A stretch of DNA of 64,000 nt from Anaeramoeba flamelloides (GCA_027625915.1 JANTQA010000016.1:2671001-2735000), one strand, 5' to 3'; shown: positions 23,102 to 45,371, counted from the stretch's first letter. Notes: a model not told the origin generated them from the sequence alone. Program-made: numbers and translations.

Positions 23102-23660
23102 GGATTACAATCCCTGAAATTTGAAAAAGAGATTATCTTGTGTAGGGTGTAGTGAGTTGTCGATTTGGTTCTTAGCTGATTGATCTTGTACTTGGTATGG
23201 ATTTTAATAGTGGTTCAAAATTGCAATTTTTGACAATTTTTTTTTTTTTATTTCCGAAATCCGATTTGAAAAGTTTAAGATTAATTGGCTAATACTTAAG
23301 TTATAAAAAAATGTGTTTTGTATTTTGGGTTTTAGAAAAGAATCTTGATTTACTTGTATGTCAATTAATCAAATGAAAAAATAAAACTTTTTAAAAGCCT
23401 CCAATAAAATCAAACTTAATTAAAAATTTCAATCAAAAATACAAAATCCATTTTTTTATAACTTAAGTATTAGCCAATTAATCTTAAACTTTTCAAATCG
23501 GATTTCGGAAATAAAAAAAAAAAAATTGTCAAAAATTGCAATTTTGAACCACTATTAAAATCCATACCAAGTACAATATCGATCAGCTAAGAACCAAATT
23601 AAAAAGTGGTAGCAAACGAAACAAGATAATCTTTTTTTCAAATTTCATGGATTGTAAACC
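23102..23660. mobile_element. TTAA-flanked foldback element (family F1), copy A
   Basis: A 559-bp element whose two halves are inverted copies over about 230 bp each, leaving a ~100-bp loop. It is flanked by TTAA at 23098-23101 and 23661-23664. Arm landmarks are CCCTGAAATTTGAAA, TGGTTCTTAGCTGAT, TTTTGACAATTTTT and AAGTTTAAGATTAATTGGCT. It has no coding capacity. A second copy lies at 44634-45183. It sits in the divergent intergenic region between the Stealth and GAPVD1-like genes. A transcript through it would form a very long hairpin. Confidence 0.85.
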
Positions 23661-23664
23661 TTAA

Positions 23665-25956
23665 GGTCTTGTAAAGATCTTTGGAAATAACATTTTTAAG
23701 GTAATTTTTGTTTTTTGGCCTGTGGAATGGGTGAGTTATTATCATATAAAAAATTTATTATTTTGAGTTTCTTTTTTGAAACCTAAAAATTCACATATCT
23801 TCAAAATATAAAATGAAAAAAAGTAGCCTATTATTTTTATTAACAATTAAGTTATCTTTTTCTTCTGGGATAGGCTAAAAAAAATGACAAAAAATAACAT
23901 ATCTACAAAGATGATTTAATTGGTTTATACTTTAGATCAACTTGCAACTTAATTACTCTTTCCTTTTTGGCTATTTTCAAATTGTGAATTGTTATTTTTT
24001 GTTATTCAAAATAACTTTTTATGACGATGAGTGTTTTTAATTATCAAAATTAGTTGAGTTGCGGGATAAGTCAAATTAGTAATTTTTTTATCGATCAAGT
24101 ATAACATCTTTTACTAATTTTGGAAAAAAGTGAAAATTAAAAGAGTTTTTTAATCATCTAACTTATTCCTTTTTATTGTAGAATCCGTTCATTTTGGGAT
24201 GAATTATAATAACATATCTCAATTTTTATCACTTTTAAATTAATTTTGCTTTAGATAGGAAAAAGGGATTTTTTCGTTTTGATTTGTTTTTTAAATTTTA
24301 AAACCCCCTCTGAAAACTAATTACTATTTTTATTAATTCTTATTTCTGTGAATTAAAAAAGATACCACAAACAAATGTTGAGATCGGAACAAAATCTTAA
24401 CAATTTAACATTATTAAAGTATCCAAGATAAAACAACTTATCTTCTATCATTATATTTAATTTTAATATGTGAAAGAAAATAATAGAATAAATTATTTCT
24501 GAAAAAGCACTTTAGATAATAAAAAAAAATTAAAAAAAGTCAAAGAAAAAAATATCTTTTGAATTCTTCTTTTTTTTAATGCTAAAAAAGTGAATATCTA
24601 TATTTTTGGGTTGCTTCTCTCTTAAAGTCTAATAAGTTTTATTATAATTAATCAAATATTTTTTGAAAATTTGAAGGCTTTTAAAATTTAATCTGGTTTC
24701 TTTTTTTCTTCAAAATAATGTCTTTAATTTATAATTCTCAGCTCACCCTATACATTACCAAAATAATATCAAATGGTTAGATGTCACACCAATTACAATC
24801 TATTTCTTCAAAACCAATATTTACAAAATAAAAAATTATTTTTCTTCCCAAATATTATGCTAAAACCTGTTCATAAATACAAGTGAAGATAAAACTTTAA
24901 TTTTTAAAAAGGGTAAAAAAAAAATGAGTATTAAAAGATAATAATCCGATAATTTAATTGAAATTTTTTTCCAGTTATCAAAAAGAAAAATATATGTTGA
25001 CTATCAACAAATTAAAATTATTTTTAGGAAAATCCAAAAGTCAAAAGGATTTTAAATGAATTTTTTTTTAGGGGTGAATTGTAAAAACTGTTAAATCAAA
25101 AGTTATTAAATTTTGATCTTGTTAATTTTTTTTTAAATTAGAAAAAAAATTCAAAAAAATAAAAAGTATTATTAAATTAAAAAAAAGTAATAACAATTTT
25201 TGTACTATTTTTGGTACTTTAACATTCTATATCAAATACTTTATGTAAAATATTTACAAAAAAATTGTTTATAATTATTTATTGCTCACTATTTTTTTGA
25301 TGATATAAAATTTGATAATATTATTAAATTTATTTATTTGATAATAATCTTATATTGAAACCCCTTTAACTTTATTTAACAATATTTCATTCTTTTATTT
25401 CTTTTTTTAAATAATCTTATTATTCAAGATTTATTTTATAAATTTTTTTTTTTTTTTTTTTTAAAATTAAATAATTTTTACATTTGTTTAAAAAAAAAAA
25501 ATAGCTTATAGATATATTTTTATCAGTTCTAATTTATTTTAAGAATTTATTGTTTCCAAAATTAAACAATATTTATGAATATAAGCCTTACATAACTGAC
25601 AATAATTATTTAAATCTATTCTAGTTTGTTATCATTGAAATAATAATAAATTTTAATCTTAACTCTTTTTTCCAACAAGAATCCTATTAGGTGAAATGGT
25701 ATCGTAATTAAAGTATTCAAATATTAAAAAATATTAATTAATATAAAAAAAGAATGAAATATTGTAAATAACAAGAATTTGAAATCAGAACAACATAGCT
25801 CCACTATTTTTAAATGTATTTGTCCTTTCTGTTGTTGAGTAAAAGTTTTAATTTTATTTTTTCCATTTTTTACTTGTTATCAAAAGCGACTTAAAAATTA
25901 ATAAAATTCCCCCCCCAAAAAGCCAACAATTTGTGAACCAGCAATCAACCAAAAAT
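23665..25956. other. Intergenic, upstream of the GAPVD1-like gene
   Basis: A 2.3-kb AT-rich stretch with long A and T tracts and no supported exon or recognised repeat. It forms part of the 3.8-kb region between divergently transcribed genes, so it probably holds both promoters, but no core promoter element stands out. Confidence 0.5.
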
Positions 25957-35496
<9,540 letters not shown>

Positions 35497-36002
35497 ATCA
35501 TTTTATATATGCACTCAATCAAAAATTATTCATTTTTTTTTTTTTTTTTTTTTTTTTTTATTTGATTATTTTTATTCATTTTTCTTATGGCTAAATGAAA
35601 AATTATTCGGTGCCTTATTTGATCATTATTCTTCTGTTATATAAGCAAAATCAATATTCTATTCTTGATATTTTTTCCTTTTTTTTTTTATACGAAAATA
35701 AATGATAGATTTAATTAAGTAAATTACTGTTATGTTGAATTTTTAATTTTTATTTTTTATTTTGTTTTATAATCAACAGTTGCTAGAAGAGTTAAAATTA
35801 ACAGAAGAATTTATTGTTTATATTTTGAGTTTTATGTTGATATGTTTTAACTAGACAACAATTATTTTTTAATTATCAGAGTTTTATGATAGAATTTATA
35901 GAGAATCAATAATTTGGATATTTTTTGATAAAATGCAAATCTTTTTAAACAGATATTTTTATTTATAATTTTCTTTATAATATTTGATTTAAATTACTTA
36001 CA

Positions 36003-36033
<31 letters not shown>

Positions 36034-37160
36034 GAAGGGAGGTGATCGAACCAAATTACCTGAAGCTAATTTTTTTTGTCGAGTTTTTTATCTGATTCAT
36101 CATGATGTAAAAATAGTGTTCTTAGGAATAACTTTTATTAAAAAAAGAACAATTCAAAATAATTTTTTAAATAAAAATCTTGTAATTTATATATTTCCGA
36201 ATAAAGAGTTAAGATAAGAAATTTTATTTCGCTAAAAGGTATACATTCAATTACTCATTGTTTCAACGGATTAAAGAATTTGGGTTTCGTATTTATTTTT
36301 TTTCTAAAAATAATTCAGCGTTTTAGATTTTGAAGAAATCAAATATACTTTCACTTTTGACTTGAAACTATTAATTTATTTATTTCAAATAGTATGATCT
36401 TACAAAAAAATTTATTCATAAAATTCAAATTGTTTTTACATGATTTAAAAGTAGATAATTAGGTTTATAATTGAAATAATCAGGCTAACATAGCTTTTAT
36501 TGTATCCTGGGTCATACAATATTTTTCAAAAATAAAATAGTCGACTAACAGAATAGTAGAACCGATAAAAATACCTTAAAGACTTTTTCTGATTAAAACC
36601 GACCCGTATACAGGATTTCAATTTCCTATATTCTTTCATTTTTTTTCAAATCTCAAATACTTTATAAAAACTTTTAAAGCCTAAAAAAGAGTAAGAAAAT
36701 AATTATTTACATAAAGATAACATTTAGAATCTCTTTTAAAGTTATTTTAAGAAAAAGTTTTGTTAAGGGTGTAGTCATTTACCATAAATTTGCTCTATAT
36801 TCTAGGGGTGACTTGAGACTAAATTATATATTGTGAAATAAAACATCTTTTGGTTGACAAAAAAAGAAATAACAAAAAAAAAAATTTCATTGGATTATTA
36901 TGATCAAAAAAATTCAACGAAGATAAAGAAGTTTTAAAGAGTTCCTAATTTCAAAAAATCATAATGTAAAAAAAAATTATCTTTTCTCAATTACTATATA
37001 AAAATGATTAAATTTCTTTAATTTAAAACAAATTGCTTTCTTGAATTTCATAATCATTTTAATTTGATTTAATCTGTTTTTAGGTTATTTTGTAACCCTC
37101 AAAATTTGACTCAGTAAGGATTATGTAATATTTTAACGATCAAAATAACTCATTCGAAAA
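35497..37160. other. Intergenic, downstream of the GAPVD1-like gene
   Basis: Includes a run of about 30 T at 35531-35560 just after the stop codon and an (ATT)n run near 36008-36032. A 61-codon frame at 36032-36217 has no recognisable features and is not called. Nothing else was identified. Confidence 0.5.
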
Positions 37161-37164
37161 AAGA

Positions 37165-37490
37165 AAAAAAAGAAAAAAAAAGTTACCGAGATCTCAAAAA
37201 GTGCCAAAGAATGAGACTTCAAAACTGACATTGTTGTTTTCAAAATTGTAATTCACAACCATTCTAATTGAAAATTGAGTGCAGATCTTTGACACTTTTT
37301 CTAATAATGTCCTCATCTTTACTGGTATTTGAATTCTAAATGGGAACAAAATTTTCACTTCATTTTCCATATTTGTATTTAATAAAAAGAGTTTTATCAG
37401 AAGTGTGTTGTCATTTGTTGCTTCTGTCTCTCTAAAAGAAAAAAAGGAAAAGGGATATTGAAAATTCTTCACATTTATTATTTAATACCG
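37165..37490. repeat. R3-related repeat fragment
   Basis: The block with CTGGTATTTGAATTCTAAAT, then TTCACTTCATTTTCCATA and CTCTAAAAGAAAAA, matches the interior of R3 copies 1 and 3. The R3 ends are absent. A 92-codon minus-strand frame over it is explained by the repeat. Similar snippets occur near 16800-16855 and 22655-22790. Confidence 0.5.
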
Positions 37491-37936
37491 GTAATTGTTG
37501 ATTTTTAGAGATCGATCCTACATCATAGGTCGGTTGGTTTTTGATTGGTGTTAGGTCCTCATAAAAATTCCTATAAAGTTTTTTTCGAATATAAAGAAAA
37601 AAAAATTCACCCTAATAACCTGACCCTTAACTTTCAAAAAACATGAAACTTTTTTTAATGAAAACTAGTAGTGACAAGTAGTTTAAAGTGGAAGTTTATA
37701 AAAGATTGGATTTTAAAAACTTTTATGTCTTGAAAAAAAATGCCTTATATGAAAATAATCTCATACAAGATTTTTAATTGTGAATATTAGAGAAATTGTT
37801 GTCTAATTTCTGAGAATTAAATCAAAGCCTTAATTTTAAGAACCAAATTTATTTGAACTAAGTAATAAACCTACTTAAAGTTCATTAAATTGTGGTTTCT
37901 AGAGTATTCTCATTAATATATTTGATAACATATATA

Positions 37937-38378
37937 CAGCCGTTCCAAGGCTACCATAAAATTGTATATAAAACACAATTGAATTTTCTATTCTTATTAT
38001 CTATTTTCAAAAAATTCCGAAATAAGAGTTATTATTCCAAAAATTTTTTCAATAAATGAGCTATTATTCAAATTTTGAAACATTAAAAAAAAAAAATTGA
38101 AGATTCATGAAGCACTTAAAAATATTCTTCAAAAATTGCAAGTTTTTAAAGATCAGTAAATATTGATATTTTTTTTGAACTTCTTTGGACCAATAATTTT
38201 TAAGTTTCTTGGGATCTGGGTTTTTTTTTTATTTCCCCAAATTTGAATAATAGCTCATTTATTGAAATTTTTTTTTGAATAATAACTTCTTATTTCGGAA
38301 TTTTTTGAAAATCGAAAATAAAAATAGAAAACTGAATTGTGTTTTATTTACAATTTTATGGTAGACTTGGAAAGACTG
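37937..38378. mobile_element. Mariner-like MITE, 442 bp
   Basis: The left end CAGCCGTTCCAAGGCTACCA and the right end TGGTAGACTTGGAAAGACTG are inverted copies, and the similarity continues about 145 bp inward on both sides (including ATTCCGAAATAAGA and AATAAATGAGCTATTATTCA). The element is flanked by TA on both sides (37935-37936, 38379-38380). CAG-type ends with TA duplication fit the Tc1/mariner superfamily. No transposase. Only this copy was seen in the window. Confidence 0.8.
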
Positions 38379-38380
38379 TA

Positions 38381-39518
38381 GATCTTACTTATTTTAAAAA
38401 AACAATTGGTTTTATAGAGATTTACTATAATTCGGAAAATGATATTTTTTATTCTTGCTTTTTGATTTTTTGAATGGTGTTTTGAACAAATAGAATTTAA
38501 TTAATCATTATTCTAATAAGTGTCGAGTATTAATTTTTATAGTTGATTTTTAAATAAAAGGAATTGATTTTAAAATATAAGAAATTATACAATAATTTTA
38601 CTAATATTAACAATTAAAAATCTTGTATGGTATTTTTTTCACTCCTAAACTTTATGAAAATGTTTTAAATCCCAACAAGGTTAAAAAACGATAATTAACA
38701 AAAGATAACATTTACAATTAAGTGAAATTGAAAAAATCTCCGAATTACTGTAGCCAAAATAAAGCGTCAAAAAAAATCTAAGTGTGTTTCAAAATAAAAA
38801 GCGTGTTTTTTTGTTAGAGAAGACCTATACATTAATCGATGAAAGAAACCAACAATAAACCCGAAAAAAAAATATGGTATTAGTTTCTTAAAGTTCTATT
38901 ATTTAAAAAGAAATTCTAAAAATAAAGGAGCAAATTGCAAAATTTATCTCAAAAAATAGAGTAAATTATTAAGGAAATTTTTATTATCAAAAAATACCAA
39001 TAAATTCTAAAAAATTGAGAATATTATAGAAAATTTTTAACTATTTACCGAATAATTTAAAATTTACTGAAAATAACCAGACCTTTACTTTCAAAATTGA
39101 TTTGAACTCAGGTATACTATTTGGTATTAGATTGGATCTTGCCTTGGTACAAGAATAAAAAAAAAGCATAGATAATATTTTGAAACACGGATTATATTCT
39201 TTGTACACACACTATTTTGATCACATTACAAATATTTGTGACTTTCAAGAACCCTAAACTCTTTTTATCAAAATAAAAAAGCCAAATTATATTTTGAATT
39301 ACAAATTTTGAAAATTATAATTGTAAAGACTTTTAAATTGAAAGTTGTTGAGGTTATTATCTTTTTTTTACTTTCAAAAATTTTTGACAATTTCAAAAAA
39401 ACAAAAATGATGTCGAATTAAAAGAAGAGGTTTGAATTTTCTGCTCTTTTTGTCTTGAAAATCGAGAAAAAATTTTCATTTTTCATTTTTTTTGCCATTT
39501 TATTGTTCATCTTAAAAA
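38381..39518. other. Intergenic, upstream of the C2 gene
   Basis: AT-rich with no exon or recognised repeat. The last ~150 bp, before the ATG at 39519, should contain the promoter of the C2 gene, but no distinctive element can be named. Confidence 0.45.
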
Positions 39519-40464
39519 ATGTCTGATTATGGAAAACTTTCAATAAAAATAGTTTCTTTAAATGAATTTAAAGGTTTGTTTTATTTTTGACCACCCACTT
39601 TTCGTTGTAAAAAATTAACAAAAAGCGATCCAACATTTACAAAACAAAACTTATTTTTTCTTCTTTTTTTTGTAATTATCTCTTAAATTTTCCATACCAT
39701 AAAATCAAATTAAAAAGTAAGCCTCAAATACTATGTCGAAGTAACGTTAGAAGGTGTTATTAAAAGAAGTAAAAAAAAGAATTCAAGCTCACCTGTAAGA
39801 TCTTTCTTCCAAAATTAATATTTTACCAAAAAAAAAAAAAAAGAAATATAAAAAAAGAAAAGAAAAGAAAAGAAAAGAAATCCAAATAAAAAAAAAAACC
39901 CCCCCACTCACATTGAATTTTTCTCTTTTCGTTTTCCTTTTCTATTTCTCTTGTTTAAAAACCATTTTGTCACACCAAAATCCTCAAAAGGTTTGGAATG
40001 AAGAGAAAATATTTGTTGTGACTGATCCCAATGGGAAATGTAAAATAGAAGTGAAGGCCAATGAGGTGATCGGAACCCATTGGATTGAATTGAATGATCT
40101 CCCGTCTGGAGAGGCAACAGATTTGTTTATACCAATCATTAAAAACGGGATCACGAAAGGCTCATTATATATTCAAATTTTTTATTCAACACATCAAGTA
40201 ATGGGACACAAAACTGCAAACATTACAAAAAAAACACTCGAGGCAATGTCAACAAGTGAAAATGTCCCAAAGGAGTACCGCTTGATCGGCTTAAAGCAAT
40301 TAAGGCAAGCAAGGCCTTCAAGAAAAGAAATGATTGAAGAAACCATTTTAGAAGAATTGTCAATCCTTGACGATGTTAGAGAGGGTTATACCAACCAAGA
40401 TGAAATCGAAAAACTTAAAGAGACCTTAACAAAACATTTAAATACCATTCGTGGCGAGAATTAA
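39519..40464 (+). CDS. C2-domain protein, three exons
   Basis: Exons 39519-39573, 39718-39794 and 39991-40464 give about 201 residues. Exon 1 starts MSDYGKLSIKIVSLNEFK, the usual first strand of a C2 domain. Exon 2 carries YYVEVTLEGVIKRSKK. Exon 3 begins at the classic VWNE motif and continues EVIGTHWIELNDLPSG and KGSLYIQIFYST, so the C2 domain covers about 1-115. The residues equivalent to the Ca2+-binding Asp loops are largely missing (only TDPNGK remains), so binding of lipid or protein without calcium is likelier. The rest is a charged, helical tail (about 120-201) with LEELSILDDVREGY. Donors are GTTTGT and GTAAGA. The first splice junction could shift by a few bases: donor 39578 with acceptor 39721 is also in frame. 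The frame upstream of exon 3 opens with TTG and looks like a signal peptide, but it is intron. Function beyond C2 is unknown. Confidence 0.8.
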
Positions 40465-41565
40465 TTCTTTTCCACAAATTAGTTGTCTTGGAATTGTTAT
40501 TGTTATTTTTATTTTTTTTCTTTGTGAAAACAGATAAAAAAATGAAAGAAAAGATCATTTTTATTTTATTTTTTTGTTTTTCCTCTTAGAAGTAATTCTA
40601 ATATCAATATATCTTTAATTTTTCTTTATTAGTTATTGTTTTTTCTTTTTCTTTTTTTTTTTTCTTATTAAAGAATTGTTCCTTTCTGGTAAATATTTTC
40701 CCACAACTAATATAACAACTTTGAATTATAATTAATTATATTTCAAACAAATTATAAAACGAATTTAAAAATTGTCAAACAAGAATTGGTTCCTTAAAAA
40801 TATCATGTTATTAAAAAAATATAATGTTAATTCATTGAAACAGAAATCATTCTTCTTGTTATCGAAGAATTTTAATCAATGGAAATTGTAAATTCAATTC
40901 ATCATTTGGGATGAAGTGGCTTGGGTTGAAATTCAAAAATTAATAAATGAGTGAGTTGATTGCCAGTGTTCAGTATTTTAACATGGATCTAGTGAAAAAA
41001 AAACTTCATTTTATCTTTGTTTAATACTGAGGTTTTTTTTATTTACTCATAAAGTTCATCCCATTTTCAAATTAATAAATGAAAAATTTTTCTTTCAATT
41101 TCCCCAAAATCGTGTTTAATCACAATTTGAAGAATAATTCAAAAAGATCTTTACAAACAAATTACGAGAAAAACAAATATTCTCATTCAATTTGACTCTC
41201 CCGAATTGAGCTTGTAAGATAACATTTAAATTTTTTTAAATTAGAACCCAGCTTTAGATAAATATATATAATCTAGAAATATCCTATTTTATAATATTGT
41301 TAATTTAAAGGTTTTCAAATATTTTATATAAATAAATTTTTTTGTGAGAGATTTTATTTTTTTTTCAAACTAAAAAAAAGTTACATTAACATCACTACTA
41401 TATCTTTGAACTATTTTAACTTTTTATTATAATTCAAATCTGGATTGAAGACAAATAAGAAAATGAAAATATTAGTATATCAATATCATTTTAAATCTTT
41501 TCTTTTAAACAACTTGATGATATTTAGGTAAATCGGGGATGTTAAGGGATATATATATATATATA
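40465..41565. other. Intergenic, AT-rich, no gene seen
   Basis: Downstream of the C2 gene. T-rich for the first 200 bp, then ordinary AT-rich sequence with a (TA)n run at about 41551-41569. No repeat family was recognised. Confidence 0.45.
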
Positions 41566-41569
41566 TATA

Positions 41570-41660
41570 AACTTAATTCCAAAAATTTTACCAGGGCTAT
41601 AATAATTTGAACAATCAAAATACTCTATTTTAAATTCAATTTAGAAATGATTTTAAAATT
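41570..41660 (+). repeat. R1 left-end fragment
   Basis: AACTTAATTCCAAAAATTTT and the following CAATCAAAATACTCTATTTTAA resemble the left end of R1 copies 4 and 6. The rest of the element is missing. Confidence 0.4.
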
Positions 41661-41804
41661 ATCAACTATTTTTCTGGTTTTTTGGTCTTTTATATTTTTT
41701 TTTTTTCTTTTACACATTGGAAAGATCTATTTTACTCATTTGGGATTTTTTTTTGTTATTCTTGATATCAAGTTAATATCGAGTTATATGAAATGGAAAA
41801 ATAG

Positions 41805-42335
41805 AATTCAATTATACTCTTTTTCATTCAAAGGGGCCCAGTTTTATTCAAGAAAAAGAACATATTCAACGGATTTATTTAATATTTTTCACAAAATGTA
41901 TTGTCAATTTATAATTAATATCATTTTTTCTCATTTAGTGAAATTTAGTAAATTTAGTATTTTATTTTATTTTTTTTTTTTTTCTTTTCTTCTTTTTCTT
42001 TTTATTTTTTTTGAAAAGTAAATTTGAAAAAAAAAATGTTTGAAACACCAAATTAACATACAAAAAATCACTGTTTAATATTTCCTATAAAATTAAGACT
42101 TATAATTGGAAAAATCTTATTGTCAAAAAGTTTACTTTTCTCAAAAAATAGAGAAATTTTTATACAAGATGTTCCAATGAAAAGGGACTAAAAATTTATT
42201 TAAAATTTTTTTTTTTTTTTTTTGAAATTTACCACATGTTGAGTTATTTCCTATATGAATTACAACACCATTCCGAAGTTTAATATTAATCTTATTTCGA
42301 AACAATTTTAGTTTGGACTATTCTCAAAAATAAAG
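41805..42335 (+). mobile_element. R5 TIR element, copy 2
   Basis: Begins TATACTCTTTTTCATTCAAA then GGGGCCCAG, like copy 1 at 10014. It shares the T-rich middle and the GAATTACAAC-(A/T)CC block near the right side. The right terminus is decayed. Poly-Phe reading frames in this region come from pyrimidine tracts. Confidence 0.5.
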
Positions 42336-42739
42336 TTAATATTTCATTTTTTGCTGTGCTTTTTTGAAAGAAATGGAGTTTAATAAAATTCTTTTTTTGC
42401 TTTTATTTTTCTTCTGATATTTTTACTAACTTATGAAAAAATAATAGGAGTATAAAAACCACTTTTTGTTGTATTCTTACAAAAGTTTTAAATAATTTTT
42501 TTTTCTATTTTTTTCTTTGCCTAATCTTATTTTTATTGAGAAGAAGAGTTACAAAGGAAAAAAAAATAAGCGGTTACTTGTTATTACCAAGATATTAAAA
42601 CATGAAAGTATCAGTAACTTGCGAATAAAATATAAAAATCAAAGCAAATAAATATCAATTTTGAAGTAAATCAGATCAAAAAAATGAAAAAAGGAATTAT
42701 AATAATTAAATAACAATTGTAGGTGAACAATCCTTATCA

Positions 42740-43160
42740 ATTATCTAATTATTAAGATAACCAAAGGCATTTTGGATATTATTTTAGATATTATTTCTTA
42801 GAAAAAAAAATATATATTGTTTTTTTTTTTTTTGATTTTTGGCTTTTACTTGCTTCTCAGAAACCACTTGTTAAATTTCTTTTTTTTTTTTTTCTACTTT
42901 TTTCTTTTCAATTTTTTGCTTTTGTTTTTTATAAAACTCTGCTTAGATTTCTTTCATTTTTATTTTCTTTTTTCTTTTTCTTTTTTTATTTTTTTTTCCC
43001 TTTTTTCTTTTATATTTATTGTTTTTACTTTTAATCCATAATAAAAATTTGGAAAGTTCTTTCCCTGAATAATCAAGAAATAAATATTTTTATACTTAAA
43101 TTACCTTTGAGACAATTTGAGTAAAAGGTCATTTAGAGTGTAATTTATACTTCTTCAATA
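42740..43160 (+). mobile_element. SINE-like element with LINE-C 3' tail, second copy
   Basis: Same polypyrimidine body (TTTTCAATTTTTTGCTTTTG) and 3' tail (CATTTAGAGTGTAATTTATA, then CTTCTTCAATA) as the element at 8591-8888, ending in an A-rich stretch. No coding capacity. Confidence 0.5.
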
Positions 43161-44629
43161 ATACAATAAAAGTAAATATTATATTTTCTAGATAGTATAT
43201 TTGAATTTTCATAAATGAATACATCATTTTCTAGAATTTTACAAACTGTTTTTATATTTATATTTAATTTATATTTTAAAATTGTTATGGCCTTTAACTC
43301 AACAATGTAACCATAGAATATCTGAAAAATAAAAGCAAAAATTATCTATTTATATTAATTTTCTAATTTTATAAATACATTATTTTCAAGAATTCTAGAA
43401 AATTCCTGAATTCCTCTCAATCATTCTTTTAAAATTTGATGAGTAAATGTTCACTTTTATTTCAATTTCTCATCAATTTCACTAATATCTGTGTATTTTT
43501 TATTATGTGGATCAAGAAAAAGGAATTAATTAATAAATAATGATATTATGCTATTTAGGTCAGTATTTTAAAAAACATTATTCAAAAATAGACTATTATT
43601 TTTTTATATGATTTAAATATAATTTTGAGTTTTAGAAAAATAATAATTTGATCATTATAAAGTTCTGCAAAAAAAAAACAAAGTAATTAATCATTTTAGG
43701 AAAAAAAAGTTAAACTCGGTTTTTAGTTAGGAACCTTACAAAAAATGCAAAGTAAGATCAACTATATAAAATAAAAAAATAAATGATTAAAGAAAAAATG
43801 GAGGATTCAGCACAATAACAGTTTTTTTATTACTACCATTTAGTATGGAAATTTCTTTGATTATCAATTATAAAAATTTGTTCAAAAAATTAACTATTTT
43901 TGTGATCTCCAAATACACAAACAATTTCTATAATCAAATATATTTAAATTCTGTTTGTCGAGTTGGATTGAAAATAATATATTGAGTTATTATTTGAAGT
44001 TAATTGGTTTCTTCTATTAATTGGTTTTACTTTTGGTTTTCAGTAAGATTCCCAATTAAAAACAGTGTTGAACTGTTTTTTCTCACAGTTGCTATTTTTT
44101 TATAAGAATGGTCATTTTGAAAAATTAATCAAAAGATGGAAATTAAACCAACAATAAATACAGTGATAATTTTTTATTTGTTTTAGTTTTCTTTGATGGA
44201 CTGATCGGGCATTTACATAAACGACACTTATCAATTAAGGAATAATCTTTCGACCTGAACTTATTATTGTATTAGATCCAATAGCAATAAAAATTACCTC
44301 GAATATTAGAAATCGTCAAATGATTTCTATATTTTTAATTCTCTTTGGTTTAAATAAATCACTTTCTTGAACCAATCATTTTTGTAAAAAAAAAAGTTTA
44401 AATTCAAAATATTTCACTCAAATGTTAAACATAAAATGATAGATTTAAAGATTGTTTATCATCTCTCTTTTTTTTTTTTCATCAAACTCATAGTATACCT
44501 TTTAAATGTTAGAGTAAGTTATATTAAAGTAAGTTTCGATTCGCAGAAGTCAACAATTTTCTTTTTTTATTAATTTTCAATTCGATCTGAAAAATGTATT
44601 GTTTATTCGGGCGGTTTTTTAGCATGTAT
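43161..44629. other. Intergenic, AT-rich, no gene seen
   Basis: About 44035-44110 resembles the inner arm of the inverted-repeat element at 232-689 (CAGTAAGATTCCCAATTAAA). Otherwise nothing was identified. Confidence 0.45.
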
Positions 44630-44633
44630 TTAA

Positions 44634-45183
44634 GGTTTAAAATCCCTGAAATTTGAAAGAAGATTATATTACGTAGGGTGTAGTGAGTTGTTGTTTTGGT
44701 TCTTAGCTGATCGCTCTTGTGTTTGGTATGAGTTTTAAAAGTGGTTCAAAACGGCAATTTTTGACAATTTATTTTTAATTTTTCCAAAATCTGAATTGAA
44801 GAGTGTAAGATTAAATGGCTGTAACTTGAGTTACAATAAAATGTGATTTTGGGTTGATGGTTGAAATTTTTAATTAGGTTTGGTTTTATTTGGTGCTTTT
44901 AAAAACAAAATTTTTTTCATCAAGTTAATTGAAAAAAAGTATTTAAAAATTTTCTTCTACAACACAAAAATTTAAATTTATTCTTAAACACCTATCAATC
45001 TATTATTCTTACACTTTTCAATTCTGATTTCGGAAAAAAAAATAATAAATTGTCAAAAATTGCCGTTTTGAACCACTTTTAAAACTCATACCAAACACAA
45101 GATCGATCAGCTAAGAACCAAATCGGCAACTCACTACACCCTACACAAGATAATCTTCTTTCAAATTTCAGGGATTTTAAACC
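44634..45183. mobile_element. TTAA-flanked foldback element (family F1), copy B
   Basis: A 550-bp element flanked by TTAA at 44630-44633 and 45184-45187. The outermost bases GGTTTAAAATCCCTGAAATT on the left are exactly the reverse complement of the right end, and the arms stay paired for about 200 bp (GTAGGGTGTAGTGAGTTG, TTGGTTCTTAGCTGATCG). It is related to copy A at 23102-23660 over its whole length and has no coding capacity. It lies 225 bp beyond the 3' end of the minus-strand histone-fold gene. Confidence 0.88.
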
Positions 45184-45371
45184 TTAATTAAACCATAATA
45201 AAATTATTAATTTTAAACGTTAACTCTCAAGAATATGTTCTTGTCGTAATCGTAATCCTAAATTTAGAAATATCTGAAGTGTGATTGTGAAATCATTCTT
45301 TATAAGTTTCCTTGAAAATAATCATTCTTTTTCAAAAGAAAAGAAACAAAAAAATTTCTTTAATAAATAGA

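Noticed and set aside
25933-25956. Start of the GAPVD1-like protein eight codons earlier
   Set aside because: The codon at 25933 is GTG. The first ATG in frame is at 25957.
37194-37472. 92-codon minus-strand ORF
   Set aside because: It overlies an R3-derived repeat block found in several other places.
39913-39990. Signal-peptide-like N-terminus for the C2 protein
   Set aside because: The first codon is TTG, the stretch is a polypyrimidine tract followed by an AG acceptor at 39990, and upstream exons complete the C2 domain in phase.
41647-42021. Phe-rich ORF of 124 codons
   Set aside because: Produced by polypyrimidine tracts of an R5 element.
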